This document shows positions 8,613 through 16,989 of a DNA stretch of 36,265 nt, one piece after another (position 1 is the first letter of the stretch; each line of letters starts with the position of its first letter). A program made the position numbers and the translations under genes. The notes beneath the pieces were generated by a model that saw only the letters and a program-made list of their open reading frames with translations, ran no database searches and was not told the origin of the DNA. The DNA is from Caballeronia sp. BR00000012568055 (GTDB lineage Bacteria; Pseudomonadota; Gammaproteobacteria; Burkholderiales; Burkholderiaceae): the NCBI RefSeq assembly GCF_029439455.1, contig NZ_JAQFVG010000234.1, positions 1 to 36,265 of the forward strand. The letters run 5' to 3'.

Positions 8613-8619
8613 TACTTTG

Positions 8620-10086
8620 ATGACCACTCGATTCGAATCCTTTACGCTGCCCGCGGCGATCATCGCGGGCGCTTCGTGCACTGCTTCGGATTCCGAAACT
8701 GGCAATCCGATCCACAATGCATCGACGGGCGAAATAATCGGCTGGCAGGAACATGCCGATGCCGCGCAAATCGATGCCGCCGTGCGTGCCGCGCACGCCG
8801 CGCTCGATGCCTGGCGCGAGCGTGCGCCCGCATCGCGGGGCGCGGTGCTGCGCAAGATCGCCGGGCGGCTGGAAACCGAGCGCGCCACGCTCAGCGACAT
8901 GCAACAGCGCGTGAGCGGCAAGCCGCCAATCGAAGCCGATATCGACGTGAGCGATGCCATCGCCACGTTCAATTACTACGCAGACCTATGCGATGACGCA
9001 TCACTCTTCGCCGCCGATTCCATCGCCCTGCCCGATGACAGCGTGACGGGCGAGCGCCATCACGAAGCGGTCGGAGTGGCGGCGCTGATCGTGCCGTGGA
9101 ACTTCCCGATGGTCACCACCGCGTGGAAGATTGCGCCCGCGCTCGCGGCAGGCTGCACGGTCGTGCTCAAACCGTCCGAGCTGAGTTCGCCGGTGGAGCA
9201 TCGGTTGGTGCGGATCATGACGGAATCCGGCGTGCCCGATGGCGTCGTCAATCTCGTCAATGGCGATGGCAAGGTCGGCGCGCTGCTTGCGGCGCATCCG
9301 CTTATCGACAAGATATCGTTCACGGGCAGTACCGCCGTGGGCCGCACAGTCATGCAAACGGCCGCACAGGACATGAAGCGCGTGACGCTCGAACTCGGCG
9401 GCAAATCGGCGCTGATCGTGCGCGCCGATGCCGATATCGATCACGCGGTCGCGCTTGCGGTGGGCGGCGCGTTCACCAACGCGGGGCAAATGTGCTCGGC
9501 CACGTCGCGGATCATCGTGCACGACGAGGTGTATCGGAAGTTCGTGGCCGCGTTGGAGGTCGCGGTGCGCGCGCTCGTGGTCGCGCCGCCGAACATCGAA
9601 AGCGTTTCGATGGGACCGCTTATCTCGCATGCGCAGCGCGCGCGCGTGGAGGCGTTGATCGAACGAGGCGTAAAGGAAGGCGCGAATATCGCTTTCAGCG
9701 GCGCGCTGGATAGTGCCTGTGGCGAAGGCTTTTTCATGGCGCCGGTCGTCGTTGCGGAGCCGGATACGTCGAACGTGCTGTGGGCCGAGGAAGTGTTCGG
9801 CCCGGTCGCGTGTATCAAATCATTCCGTTCCGACGATGAAGCCATCGCGCTCGCCAACGACACGCGTTATGGCCTCGTCGCCACCGTCGTCACACGCGAC
9901 GATACCGTCGCGCGCCGATATCGCCTTGCCCTGCGTGCGGGGCTGGTGTGGATCAACACGCCGCAACTGATCTTTCCGCAAGTGTGCTGGGGCGGATTGG
10001 GACTGAGCGGCATCGGGCGTGAGCTTGGCGTGGCGGGATTGCGCAGCTATCAGGAAGTGCGCCACGTGGTTGCATGGCGTGAATAG
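8620..10086 (+). CDS. NAD(P)+-dependent aldehyde dehydrogenase (amino/guanidino-aldehyde type)
   Basis: The 488-residue enzyme is of the ALDH superfamily. It shows VPWNFPMVT with the oxyanion Asn N161, the cofactor loop SFTGSTAVG (233-241), general base E258 in TLELGGKS, and the nucleophile C292 in AGQMCSATSR. The group with GQMCSATSR includes betaine-aldehyde and aminobutyraldehyde dehydrogenases. It starts 7 bases after the ureohydrolase stop with little ribosome site of its own, so translation is probably coupled; a TTG directly before the ATG is also possible. In this setting it could oxidise 4-guanidinobutyraldehyde or a related aldehyde made by the FAD oxidase, feeding the ureohydrolase. 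The precise substrate is inferred from context. Confidence 0.9.
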   Translation: MTTRFESFTLPAAIIAGASCTASDSETGNPIHNASTGEIIGWQEHADAAQIDAAVRAAHAALDAWRERAPASRGAVLRKIAGRLETERATLSDMQQRVSGKPPIEADIDVSDAIATFNYYADLCDDASLFAADSIALPDDSVTGERHHEAVGVAALIVPWNFPMVTTAWKIAPALAAGCTVVLKPSELSSPVEHRLVRIMTESGVPDGVVNLVNGDGKVGALLAAHPLIDKISFTGSTAVGRTVMQTAAQDMKRVTLELGGKSALIVRADADIDHAVALAVGGAFTNAGQMCSATSRIIVHDEVYRKFVAALEVAVRALVVAPPNIESVSMGPLISHAQRARVEALIERGVKEGANIAFSGALDSACGEGFFMAPVVVAEPDTSNVLWAEEVFGPVACIKSFRSDDEAIALANDTRYGLVATVVTRDDTVARRYRLALRAGLVWINTPQLIFPQVCWGGLGLSGIGRELGVAGLRSYQEVRHVVAWRE

Positions 10087-10108
10087 GTATACGTAATAAA
10101 TGCGCGTG

Positions 10109-11062
10109 TCATGCCTTGCGTGCCACGCGCCGCGCCTTGGTTTTCTCCGGCGGCGCGCTTGCCTCCGCCGCCTCGCCCGACTGAATCAGAAACTCGCGAA
10201 ACGCTTGGGCAACCTGCGGCAAGCGTCGCTCGGACATATGCACCACATGCCATGCCCGCTCGATTGGCGTGGACGGCACCGGAAGCGTCGCGAGCAGCCC
10301 GGCCTGCATCTCCAGCGCGCACGCATGCAGCGACAAAAACGCCACGCCGAGTCCCGCCTCGACGAGTTGCTTGATGGCCTCGTTGCTCGACAATTCCGAC
10401 GCGGCGTGCAGCTTCAATCCCGCTTCCTTGAACAAGCCTTCGATCGCCACGCGCGTGCCCGATCCGCGTTCCCGCACCAGCAGATTCGCCGATTCGAGGT
10501 CGGCAAGACGCAGACGCTTCGCCTGCATAAGCGCGTGTGTGGGCGCAGCGACAAAGGCCATCGGATGCTTGGCGAATGCGGCTGCGATCGTGCGCAATTC
10601 GCGCGGCTGACGGCCCATGATGGCCAGATCGATCTCGTTGGTCGCGAGCATGCGCACGATGTCATCGCGATTACCGATGCGAAATTGCAGCTTCACGCCC
10701 GGCCGTTCCTGCGTAAAGCGCACGAGCAGCGGTGGCACGAGATATTCCGCCGTCGTGATCGCACCGATGCGCAGCGTTCCGCCGAGTTCTCCGCGCAACG
10801 CCGCGACTTCCTCACCGGCCTCGGTCCATAAACTCAGTATCTCGTTCGCATAGCGCGCCATGACTTCGCCCGCGGCGGTGAGCTGCACTTCGCGGCCCAC
10901 GCGTCGCAACAGCGGCGTGCCTGCCGCTTCACCGAGCAACGATATCTGCAACGAAACCGCAGGCTGCGTGAGATGAAGCTCATCGGCAGCGCCCGAAATG
11001 CTGCCTACGCGCGCTACGGTTTGCAGGGTTCGCAACTGTCTGAAGCTGGTTGTTTTAAACAT
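10109..11062 (-). CDS. LysR-family transcriptional regulator (CbbR/CysB-like architecture)
   Basis: The protein has 317 residues. The N-terminal HTH reads FRQLRTLQTVARVGSISGAA and DELHLTQPAVSLQISLLGE; the effector domain follows with LRIGAITTAEYLVPPLL, EIDLAIMGR and LVEAGLGVAFLSLHA. The last 20 residues are charged (EKTKARRVARKA) and are probably a disordered tail. It is convergent with the ALDH gene (22-base gap) and divergent from the small HAD-like gene and NADH dehydrogenase gene at 11201-12972, which are its most likely targets. Confidence 0.91.
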   Translation of the reverse strand: MFKTTSFRQLRTLQTVARVGSISGAADELHLTQPAVSLQISLLGEAAGTPLLRRVGREVQLTAAGEVMARYANEILSLWTEAGEEVAALRGELGGTLRIGAITTAEYLVPPLLVRFTQERPGVKLQFRIGNRDDIVRMLATNEIDLAIMGRQPRELRTIAAAFAKHPMAFVAAPTHALMQAKRLRLADLESANLLVRERGSGTRVAIEGLFKEAGLKLHAASELSSNEAIKQLVEAGLGVAFLSLHACALEMQAGLLATLPVPSTPIERAWHVVHMSERRLPQVAQAFREFLIQSGEAAEASAPPEKTKARRVARKA

Positions 11063-11075
11063 TAGTAAAAACTTA

Positions 11076-11096
11076 TGAGTCGGTTATAAATACTCA
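11076..11096. promoter_or_regulatory. LysR-type box TGAGT-N11-ACTCA
   Basis: A 5-bp inverted repeat with an 11-base centre lies 14 bases upstream of the lysR start and about 100 bases before the divergent gene. It fits the T-N11-A pattern of LysR sites. The centre contains TATAAA, a possible -10 element, so binding would affect transcription there. Confidence 0.45.
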
Positions 11097-11200
11097 ATAG
11101 CGCAAATATTTTCAGGACCTTATAGTTTTTCTCACGCAGTCGTCAATAGCGTTTTTTCATCCGACGACCCATGAATTCAACGACTCCGGGAGACAGCACT

Positions 11201-11611
11201 ATGGCAATCGAAGCAATCGTGGCGAACATGGACCCCGTATGGAACGCACGCAGCGCGAACACCAATGCCGCATTGAAACGCTTTCTGCAAAACGTGCGCG
11301 ACGACGGTTACCCGCTTTTGCTCGTCAGCGATCTCAACGCCGCGCGCCTGAACGACGCCATCACCGAACAACTCGGTGACGAAGGTATTTCGTTCTTCTC
11401 TTCGATTCTCGCTTCGGCCGAAACCGAGTCGCGTTATGCGGTGGCGCTTCATACGCTCGCTACGCCCGCGCATCGCGTGGTGGCGGTAGGCGCGGAGGAA
11501 GGCGGCTTTGAAGAAGCGCGCAGTTCGGGTATCACGCAGTGCGTGGCGCTGAAAGATGCCTTGCAGCAAGAAGCCGCGCTGTTCGGTTCAACATGTTCAT
11601 CAGATCAATAG
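11201..11611 (+). CDS. Small protein resembling the C-terminal half of a HAD hydrolase
   Basis: The 136-residue protein starts at ATG 11201, which has GGGAGA at a good distance; an ATG 30 bases upstream lacks a ribosome site. YPLLLVSDLNAARLNDAITE looks like HAD motif II with S43, and VVAVGAEEGGFEEARSSGIT (about 93-112) is placed like the HAD motif IV region. The nucleophile motif DxDxT, the motif III Lys and the motif IV Asp residues are all missing, so phosphatase activity is unlikely. Its stop lies 11 bases before the NADH dehydrogenase start, so the two are almost certainly co-transcribed. A role as an accessory of that flavoprotein is speculative. Confidence 0.72.
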   Translation: MAIEAIVANMDPVWNARSANTNAALKRFLQNVRDDGYPLLLVSDLNAARLNDAITEQLGDEGISFFSSILASAETESRYAVALHTLATPAHRVVAVGAEEGGFEEARSSGITQCVALKDALQQEAALFGSTCSSDQ

Positions 11612-11622
11612 ATGGAGCCATG

Positions 11623-12972
11623 ATGCTGAATTCATACGCACAACAGAATATCGATTCGTCGCCTCGTATCGTTATCGTGGGTGGCGGCGCGGCGGGACTG
11701 GAACTCGCGACACGGCTCGGCAATGGCGCAGGCAAGGCGCGCCGCGCGCAAATCGTGCTGCTCGACCGTTATCCGACGCATTTCTGGAAGCCGCTGCTGC
11801 ATGAAGTGGCGTCCGGTCAGATCGATGCATCGAGTCATCAGATCGACTTCGCGGCGCACGCCAAGTGGAACCACTTTCGCTTCGAGCAAGGCGCGCTCGC
11901 GGGCATCGATCGCGATCGGCGCGAGATCGTTATCGATGAAACGAAGGATGTCGATGGCCGCGTGCTGCTGCCGCGCAGAACGCTCGCCTTCGATACGCTC
12001 GTACTCGCGCTCGGCAGCGTCACCAATTTCTTTTCCATTTCCGGCGCGGCGGATCATGCACTGACGCTCGAAACCGTCGATCAGGCGGAAACCTTCCGGC
12101 GGCGTCTGGTGTCGAGCCTGCTGCGTGCAAGTCACGCGCGGCAGGCCACGCCCGGCGCGGCGAGCACGCCGGTGTCGGTGACCATCATCGGTGCGGGCGC
12201 GACTGGTGTGGAACTGGCCTCAGCCTTGCGCGGATCGGCGCAACGCGTGCGTGACGATCACATGGCATCGCTCGATCCGGCCACGGATATTCGCATTCGT
12301 TTGCTGGAAGGCGCGCCGCGCGTGTTGCCCGCGCTGCCCGAGCGCATCTCGGCGCGCGCGCAGGACGTGCTCGCGGGACTCGGCGTGGACGTCCGGCTGG
12401 GCTGCCGCGTGCAATCGGTCGGTGCGGAAACGGTCGCCACCGCCGATGGCGAAACGCTCGCCAGCGATATCACCATCTGGGCCGCTGGCGTGGAAGGACC
12501 GCCCGTGTTGCGTCAGCTTGCCGGGTTGCCGCTCAATCGGCTCGGACAAGTGATCGTGGATGGCACGCTGCAAGTGGAAAACGATTCGGATATCTATGCA
12601 ATGGGCGACTGCGCCGCGTGCACCGCATCGAAAGGTGAAGCGCTCGTGCCGCCGCGCGCGCAGGCCGCGCATCAGCAGGCCGTGTACCTCGCGGACGCGC
12701 TCATGCGCCGTCTCGACAATCGCGACGTGCCGCACTTTTCGTATCGCGATCAGGGCACGCTCATTTCGTTCGGCGATGCGGGCGCGGCGGGTGCATTGAT
12801 GAGCGAGTTGCTGCGCGGGCCGCTATTTATCGAAGGATGGTTTGCCGCTTCGTGTTATCGGCATCTATATCGCAGGCATATCATCGGGCTGACGGGAATC
12901 AGGCGCGCGGCGATGTATGGGGCGATTCAGTGGTTGCGTCAGCGTGTAAGGCCCACGGTGAAGCTCAACTAA
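11623..12972 (+). CDS. ndh: Type II NADH:quinone oxidoreductase (NDH-2 family)
   Basis: The single-subunit flavoprotein of about 449 residues passes electrons from NADH to quinone without pumping protons. The FAD motif RIVIVGGGAAGLELATRLG lies at residues 15-33, and LLDRYPTHFWKPLLHEVASG follows, as in NDH-2. The second Rossmann motif VTIIGAGATGVELASAL binds NADH. The quinone/FAD closing motif reads DIYAMGDCAAC. The C-terminal GLTGIRRAAMYGAIQWLRQR helix is the usual membrane-attachment part. ATG 11623 is preferred over the adjacent ATG 11620 because GGAG is then 5 bases upstream. It is co-transcribed with the preceding HAD-like gene and probably controlled by the divergent LysR. Confidence 0.9.
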   Translation: MLNSYAQQNIDSSPRIVIVGGGAAGLELATRLGNGAGKARRAQIVLLDRYPTHFWKPLLHEVASGQIDASSHQIDFAAHAKWNHFRFEQGALAGIDRDRREIVIDETKDVDGRVLLPRRTLAFDTLVLALGSVTNFFSISGAADHALTLETVDQAETFRRRLVSSLLRASHARQATPGAASTPVSVTIIGAGATGVELASALRGSAQRVRDDHMASLDPATDIRIRLLEGAPRVLPALPERISARAQDVLAGLGVDVRLGCRVQSVGAETVATADGETLASDITIWAAGVEGPPVLRQLAGLPLNRLGQVIVDGTLQVENDSDIYAMGDCAACTASKGEALVPPRAQAAHQQAVYLADALMRRLDNRDVPHFSYRDQGTLISFGDAGAAGALMSELLRGPLFIEGWFAASCYRHLYRRHIIGLTGIRRAAMYGAIQWLRQRVRPTVKLN

Positions 12973-12986
12973 AAAGGAATATCAAT

Positions 12987-13805
12987 TCAATCCAACGCGT
13001 TGTCGGCGTAAGCGTTGATCGCCGGGATGATCCGCGAATCGAGCCAATGGATCGGAACGGCAAGATGAATCAACTCAGCGACGATCACGATTACCAGCAA
13101 TGCAACGATCCAGCGGCGCGCCTTGTCGGAGACGGCAAGTCGCGCGCCCAACAATCCTCCGATCAGACTGCCGACCGCCATGATGCCGCCAATCGACCAG
13201 TCGATGCTTTGATGCTGGACGAACACGGCCATCGCGGCGGCGGTCGTCAGCAAGGTGGCGAAATTCTTGATGGCGTTGGCTTCGACAAGCGTCAGCCCCG
13301 CTGCGAGCACGAGTACGAGCAGCATGTACGTGCCTGAATCGAGCACGATAAAACCTGTCCAGATACCTACGAGAAAGAGCAGCGACATCGTCTTGATGCC
13401 GAGCGTGACATCTCCATCTCCCGTTGCGCTCAGCAGATTCTTCAGCTTGGTGAATATCAGAGCAAGCGCCAGAACCACCGCGCCGACAATGAATTTGCGT
13501 AAGTCATGGCTTGGAATGATTTCGCTCGCCATCGCGCCGAGCGCTGCGCCTGCCGTGAGCGGCGCGGCTGCAAGCAACGCGCGCCGCCAGGGAATCGCCC
13601 CGTTTCGCGCGAGTCCGACCGTTGCGGCAATCGCACCGACCAGCACAGGAATGCGATTGGTGGCGTTCGCAGCCGCAGCGTGAAGACCGACGGACATCAA
13701 AATAGGCAAAGAGACCGCCGAACCAGATGACGCAACGGTATTCAGAAAGCCGCACAGCAGTCCGGCAACGATCACGACAATAACGATTTCAGGCGTGAAG
13801 CTCAT
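12987..13805 (-). CDS. TauE/SafE-family membrane permease (sulfite/anion exporter type)
   Basis: The 272-residue inner-membrane protein has about 8 hydrophobic segments. It shows the family's N-terminal GLLCGFLNTVASSGSAVSLP motif and a repeated half at IWTGFIVLDSGTYMLL. TauE/SafE proteins export sulfite, sulfoacetate or other small organic acids; the substrate here is unknown. The start has AAGGAG upstream. The gene is convergent with the NADH dehydrogenase gene (14-base gap, no terminator seen). Confidence 0.9.
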   Translation of the reverse strand: MSFTPEIVIVVIVAGLLCGFLNTVASSGSAVSLPILMSVGLHAAAANATNRIPVLVGAIAATVGLARNGAIPWRRALLAAAPLTAGAALGAMASEIIPSHDLRKFIVGAVVLALALIFTKLKNLLSATGDGDVTLGIKTMSLLFLVGIWTGFIVLDSGTYMLLVLVLAAGLTLVEANAIKNFATLLTTAAAMAVFVQHQSIDWSIGGIMAVGSLIGGLLGARLAVSDKARRWIVALLVIVIVAELIHLAVPIHWLDSRIIPAINAYADNALD

Positions 13806-14332
13806 GATGGCTCCTTCAGTAAGGAAACCTGATCATGGCTACGGCAAATGAGCCTGAAATTACGATGCGCGACTCATGGAAAACCACTAGACGCCGCCAT
13901 TATTTTTTTGAAAGGCTGCGCCACAAGCGAATTTCGGCCGTGCGACACGAACAAGCCGAAAAACGACAAGGCTTCCTGAACGTTCGATTCTTTTTCCGCC
14001 CGGTTCTTATTGGTAAATCACCTCGCCAGCGCGATTCATTGCAATTCTCGAAACTATGCCGAAATCGTCATTTCTCAAGGGCCAAATTGACAAGACGGCC
14101 CCAAACCGCCGTTCCTAATATAGCGCCACTCGACGAACTGGTATCTAACTGGATATACATATAAGAGCCCATCAGAACCTCGGGTGGCGCGATTCGTATG
14201 ATCTTCTTCGACACGCGCACAAGCGGCTCACGCTCGGCTGATCTTCATGATCCTTGCGTCGGGCGCTCAGGCTGAGAGCATGGAATTTATTTCGGCCTAC
14301 GTATTTTCCATTCAGACAAACGAAGGGGCATC
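13806..14332. other. Intergenic region of 527 bases, no supported gene
   Basis: This stretch between the exporter and the response regulator is visibly richer in A and T than its neighbours. A 109-codon open frame (13835-14164) has an Arg-rich, family-less translation and no clear ribosome site, so it is not called. A small palindrome CTCAGGCTGAG lies near 14266-14276. The region should carry both divergent promoters, but no strong -35/-10 pair was found. Confidence 0.6.
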
Positions 14333-15043
14333 ATGCGAGTGTTACTGATTGAAGACGATCTGGACGTTGGGCAGGCGCTGTTTCGGGCTTTGAGAAACCA
14401 TGACTATCGGGTGGACTGGGTACGCGATGCAAAAGCCGCCCGTCTCGCCATCGATACGAGTTACTACGCGGTCGTACTGCTGGAACTGGGCATTCTGTGC
14501 GGCGGCGGTCTGGAGATATTGAAAGCATCGCGCGAGTCTGGAAATAAGGTGCCGATGCTGACCTTCACCACCTGCCACGATCCGGCCACGCGCGTGCGCA
14601 GCCTCGACATCGGCGCGGATGATTGCGTGCTCAAGCCGTTCGACGTGCGCGAGGTGCTGGCTCGCATTCGCGCCGTGCTGCGCCGGCAGGCGGGTTATGC
14701 GACTTCCTGCATCGGCAATGATGCGCTTTGTCTGGATCTGGACCGTCGAACCTTATCGTGCGACGGCGTGACTTCGCCGCTATCCGCGCGCGAATTTGCG
14801 TTGATGCACGCGCTGCTTGAACGTCCCGACGCCATTCTCTCCCGCGCACAATTGGAAGAGCGTCTCTACGGATGGGGGAACGAAGTCGAAAGCAACGCGC
14901 TCGACGTGCTGATTCATTCCATGCGCAAGCGCTTCGGACGCAACTTCATTCGCAACGTGCGCGGCATCGGCTGGACGCTCCGGCGCGCCGAGTCGATGAC
15001 GCATCGCGTGTCGTCAGAAGCGCGCGCCGCACTCGCTCATTGA
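14333..15043 (+). CDS. OmpR/PhoB-type response regulator with Glu at the phospho-acceptor site
   Basis: The protein has 236 residues. The receiver domain (1-115) keeps the acidic pocket E7/D8/D9, the Thr region (MLTFTTCHDP) and Lys in VLKPFD. However, the acceptor strand reads VVLLELGILCGGG, placing Glu at position 51 where LLDLGLP with Asp is usual. The C-terminal winged helix (about 130-225) shows LSAREFALMHALLERPDAIL and SNALDVLIHSMRKRFG, close to the QseB/PmrA group. A Glu at this site often mimics phosphorylation, so the protein may be active without a kinase. No sensor histidine kinase gene is next to it, unlike most QseB-type genes. GAAGGGG precedes the ATG. Confidence 0.9.
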   Translation: MRVLLIEDDLDVGQALFRALRNHDYRVDWVRDAKAARLAIDTSYYAVVLLELGILCGGGLEILKASRESGNKVPMLTFTTCHDPATRVRSLDIGADDCVLKPFDVREVLARIRAVLRRQAGYATSCIGNDALCLDLDRRTLSCDGVTSPLSAREFALMHALLERPDAILSRAQLEERLYGWGNEVESNALDVLIHSMRKRFGRNFIRNVRGIGWTLRRAESMTHRVSSEARAALAH

Positions 15044-15120
15044 TGGTAATTCCCGGCTAACTTTGCATCGATACGATGCGTAGGCAGTCTCGAATATCAC
15101 TTTCCATCAAGGAGTACCAA

Positions 15121-15456
15121 ATGAAACTCGTGAAAATTGTAGCCGCCTCCATGTGTGTTCTCGTCGTCGGTGTATCCGGTCTGGCACGCGCAGCCGAACA
15201 GAAAATCGCGCCCGCCAAAATGACGTGTGCCGACTTCGTTCAGGTCGATGATGCGTATAAGCCCGCGCTCGTCTATTGGGTTGCAGGCGTGGACAAACTC
15301 GGCGTGACAGGCACCGAAACCACCGTGATCGATACCATGCAGCCCGTCGCTGCGACCGTTGCTCAGGAATGCCAAAAAGATCCGCAGACCAAGTTCATGA
15401 GCAAGGTCCGTTCGATGATCAAGTCGAAGCAGATCGCACTGTTCGATCACCATTGA
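15121..15456 (+). CDS. HdeA/HdeB-family periplasmic acid-stress chaperone
   Basis: The protein has 111 residues with a signal peptide (about 1-24, ending LARA before AEQKI). The mature part has the HdeA pattern MTCADFVQVDDAYKPALVYW and VAQECQKDP, with the two conserved cysteines C36 and C84 that form the disulfide. HdeA unfolds at low pH in the periplasm and binds denatured proteins. Start ATG 15121 has AAGGAG directly upstream; an earlier in-frame start would destroy the signal peptide. The cupin gene follows after 18 bases, so the two form a likely operon. Confidence 0.88.
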   Translation: MKLVKIVAASMCVLVVGVSGLARAAEQKIAPAKMTCADFVQVDDAYKPALVYWVAGVDKLGVTGTETTVIDTMQPVAATVAQECQKDPQTKFMSKVRSMIKSKQIALFDHH

Positions 15457-15474
15457 TCGCAAGGAACCGACATC

Positions 15475-15951
15475 ATGAAACGGCAATTCATCGACGACGA
15501 CACGATCACGGACAGCGCCATCCGCATTCCTGCGATCGGCCTCGAACTCGGGGTCTTGATCGAGCCATCGGCGACGCAGGGGCGCGCCACGCTGATCGAA
15601 ACACACGACGCACCGGGCTTCGGCCCGCCGATGCATCGGCATGAGAACGAAACCGAAGTGTTCCATGTGCTGCAAGGACGCTATCTGTTCGAGGTGGATG
15701 GCAAACGCCAGATCGTGAAGGCAGGCGAAACGCTGACCGCGCACGTCGGCACCACGCATCGCTTCGTCAATATCGATGATGAGCCCTCGCGCATGCTGGT
15801 CCTGATTTCGCCCGGTTTCGACGCAACCGGTTTCTTCAGCGAGTTGCGCGACGTGATGGCGGACGGCATTCCCGATCACGCGACGCTCGCGCGCTTCGGT
15901 GCGCAGTGGCATATCGAGTTTCTCGGGCCGCCGCTGACGGCGCAACCGTGA
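15475..15951 (+). CDS. Cupin_2 metalloprotein (quercetin dioxygenase-like)
   Basis: The 158-residue single-domain cupin has a full metal motif: PMHRHENETEVFHVLQG gives two His and the Glu, and HVGTTHRFVN gives the third His. Such proteins bind Fe, Mn or Ni and range from dioxygenases to isomerases and sensors. AAGGAA lies upstream of the ATG. It follows the HdeA-like gene by 18 bases. Substrate is unknown; the pairing with a periplasmic chaperone gives no clear hint. Confidence 0.85.
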   Translation: MKRQFIDDDTITDSAIRIPAIGLELGVLIEPSATQGRATLIETHDAPGFGPPMHRHENETEVFHVLQGRYLFEVDGKRQIVKAGETLTAHVGTTHRFVNIDDEPSRMLVLISPGFDATGFFSELRDVMADGIPDHATLARFGAQWHIEFLGPPLTAQP

Positions 15952-15968
15952 TTCGAAGCATCGTCTCC

Positions 15969-16011
15969 TGCCAATTTGGTGTAAAATAGATGCCAAATGG
16001 CAGATTTGGCA
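15969..16011. promoter_or_regulatory. Operator/promoter of the toxin-antitoxin pair
   Basis: Three copies of a TGCCAAAT-like half-site cluster here: TGCCAATTTGG (15969-15979), the inverted repeat TGCCAAATGGCA (15991-16002), and ATTTGGCA (16004-16011), the reverse complement of TGCCAAAT. A -10-like TAAAAT lies between at 15982-15987, and the ribosome site AGGAG begins at the last base. Autorepression by the Xre antitoxin is the expected use. Confidence 0.6.
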
Positions 16012-16021
16012 GGAGATACCC

Positions 16022-16462
16022 ATGACCGTCATCGACAAAATTTCTGCTGATTCGCTTCTGGGCGGACGCTCGACCTTACCGCGCGCCCCGCGTTCCGGCC
16101 TTGACTGGGTGGATGTGGTCCGTCACGGCATATCCTCGCACGCGCTGGATTCGATCCTGAAATCGATCGAAATCACGCAGGCGGAACTGGCGCAGGCGCT
16201 CGATATCCCCGAGCGCACGCTGGCCCGGCGCAAGCGCGAAGGCGTGTTCAGCCGCGAGGAATCGGCCAAGCTGCTGCGGCTCGCGCGCGTCGCCGCGCGT
16301 GCAGCCGAGGTGTTCGAGGACCTCGACCTGGCCATCGGTTGGCTCAAGGCACCGGCGGCGGCGCTGGGCGACGTCACCCCGCTGAGCCTGATCGATACGG
16401 ACATCGGTGCTGATAGCGTGATGGATACGCTCGGACGCATCGAACATGGCGTGTTCGCATGA
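16022..16462 (+). CDS. Type II antitoxin, Xre/MbcA/ParS family
   Basis: The protein has 146 residues. The N-terminal Xre-like HTH spans about 25-85 (ITQAELAQALDIPERTLARR), and the C-terminal toxin-binding domain has AAEVFEDLDLAIGWLKAPAA and the final DTLGRIEHGVFA. It should bind and block the RES toxin and repress its own promoter through the adjacent inverted repeats. AGGAG lies 6 bases before the ATG. Its TGA overlaps the toxin ATG (ATGA at 16459-16462), the usual coupled arrangement. Confidence 0.92.
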   Translation: MTVIDKISADSLLGGRSTLPRAPRSGLDWVDVVRHGISSHALDSILKSIEITQAELAQALDIPERTLARRKREGVFSREESAKLLRLARVAARAAEVFEDLDLAIGWLKAPAAALGDVTPLSLIDTDIGADSVMDTLGRIEHGVFA

Positions 16463-16938
16463 CGGTGTCGGTGTGGCGCGTGACGACGGAACGCTTCGCC
16501 GACAGCGCGTTCTCAGGCGAAGGCGCACGGCTCTATGGCGGGCGATGGAATCCGAAGGGTCTTGCGGTCGTCTATACGGCGCAAACGCAGTCGCTCGCTT
16601 TGCTTGAAATGCTGGTGCAAGACTCGCCGCTGCGGGCGCGCTATATCATGATTCCGGCTCGAATTCCGGAGTCGCTTATCGAACGGATTGATGCCGCGAG
16701 CTTGCCGCGCGACTGGCGCGAGCTCGATGCGCGCGCTGAATTGCAGCAAATGGGCGCTGCGTGGGTACACCAACGAGTGAGCGCTGTGCTCGCGGTTCCC
16801 AGTTCGGTCGTGCCTGCCGAAACGAACTATCTGCTCAATCCAAACCATCCGCATTTCGCGCAGATCGAGATCGGCACACGCGACGAATGGCAGACCGATC
16901 CACGGTTGCTGCGCCGCGCGGCTACGAAAAGCGCGTGA
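16459..16938 (+). CDS. RES-domain toxin (NAD+-degrading type)
   Basis: The 159-residue RES protein has the signature GARLYGGRWNPKGLAVVYTA with the conserved Arg residues and the following Glu in SLALLEMLV. The Arg/Tyr/Glu set forms the NAD+-binding site of this family, which includes MbcT and Res; these toxins deplete NAD+ and stop growth. The reading frame is intact and full length (families are about 150-230 residues). It ends 51 bases from the convergent transporter gene. Confidence 0.92.
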   Translation: MTVSVWRVTTERFADSAFSGEGARLYGGRWNPKGLAVVYTAQTQSLALLEMLVQDSPLRARYIMIPARIPESLIERIDAASLPRDWRELDARAELQQMGAAWVHQRVSAVLAVPSSVVPAETNYLLNPNHPHFAQIEIGTRDEWQTDPRLLRRAATKSA

Positions 16939-16989
16939 CGCCCGTCATAGCCCAAACTTCCGAGAATAGATGCGCGTTACACGTCGAAC

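Noticed and set aside
13835..14164. 109-codon open frame in the region before the response regulator
   Set aside because: Arg-rich translation, no family resemblance, no ribosome site; the region is better seen as promoter and leader DNA.
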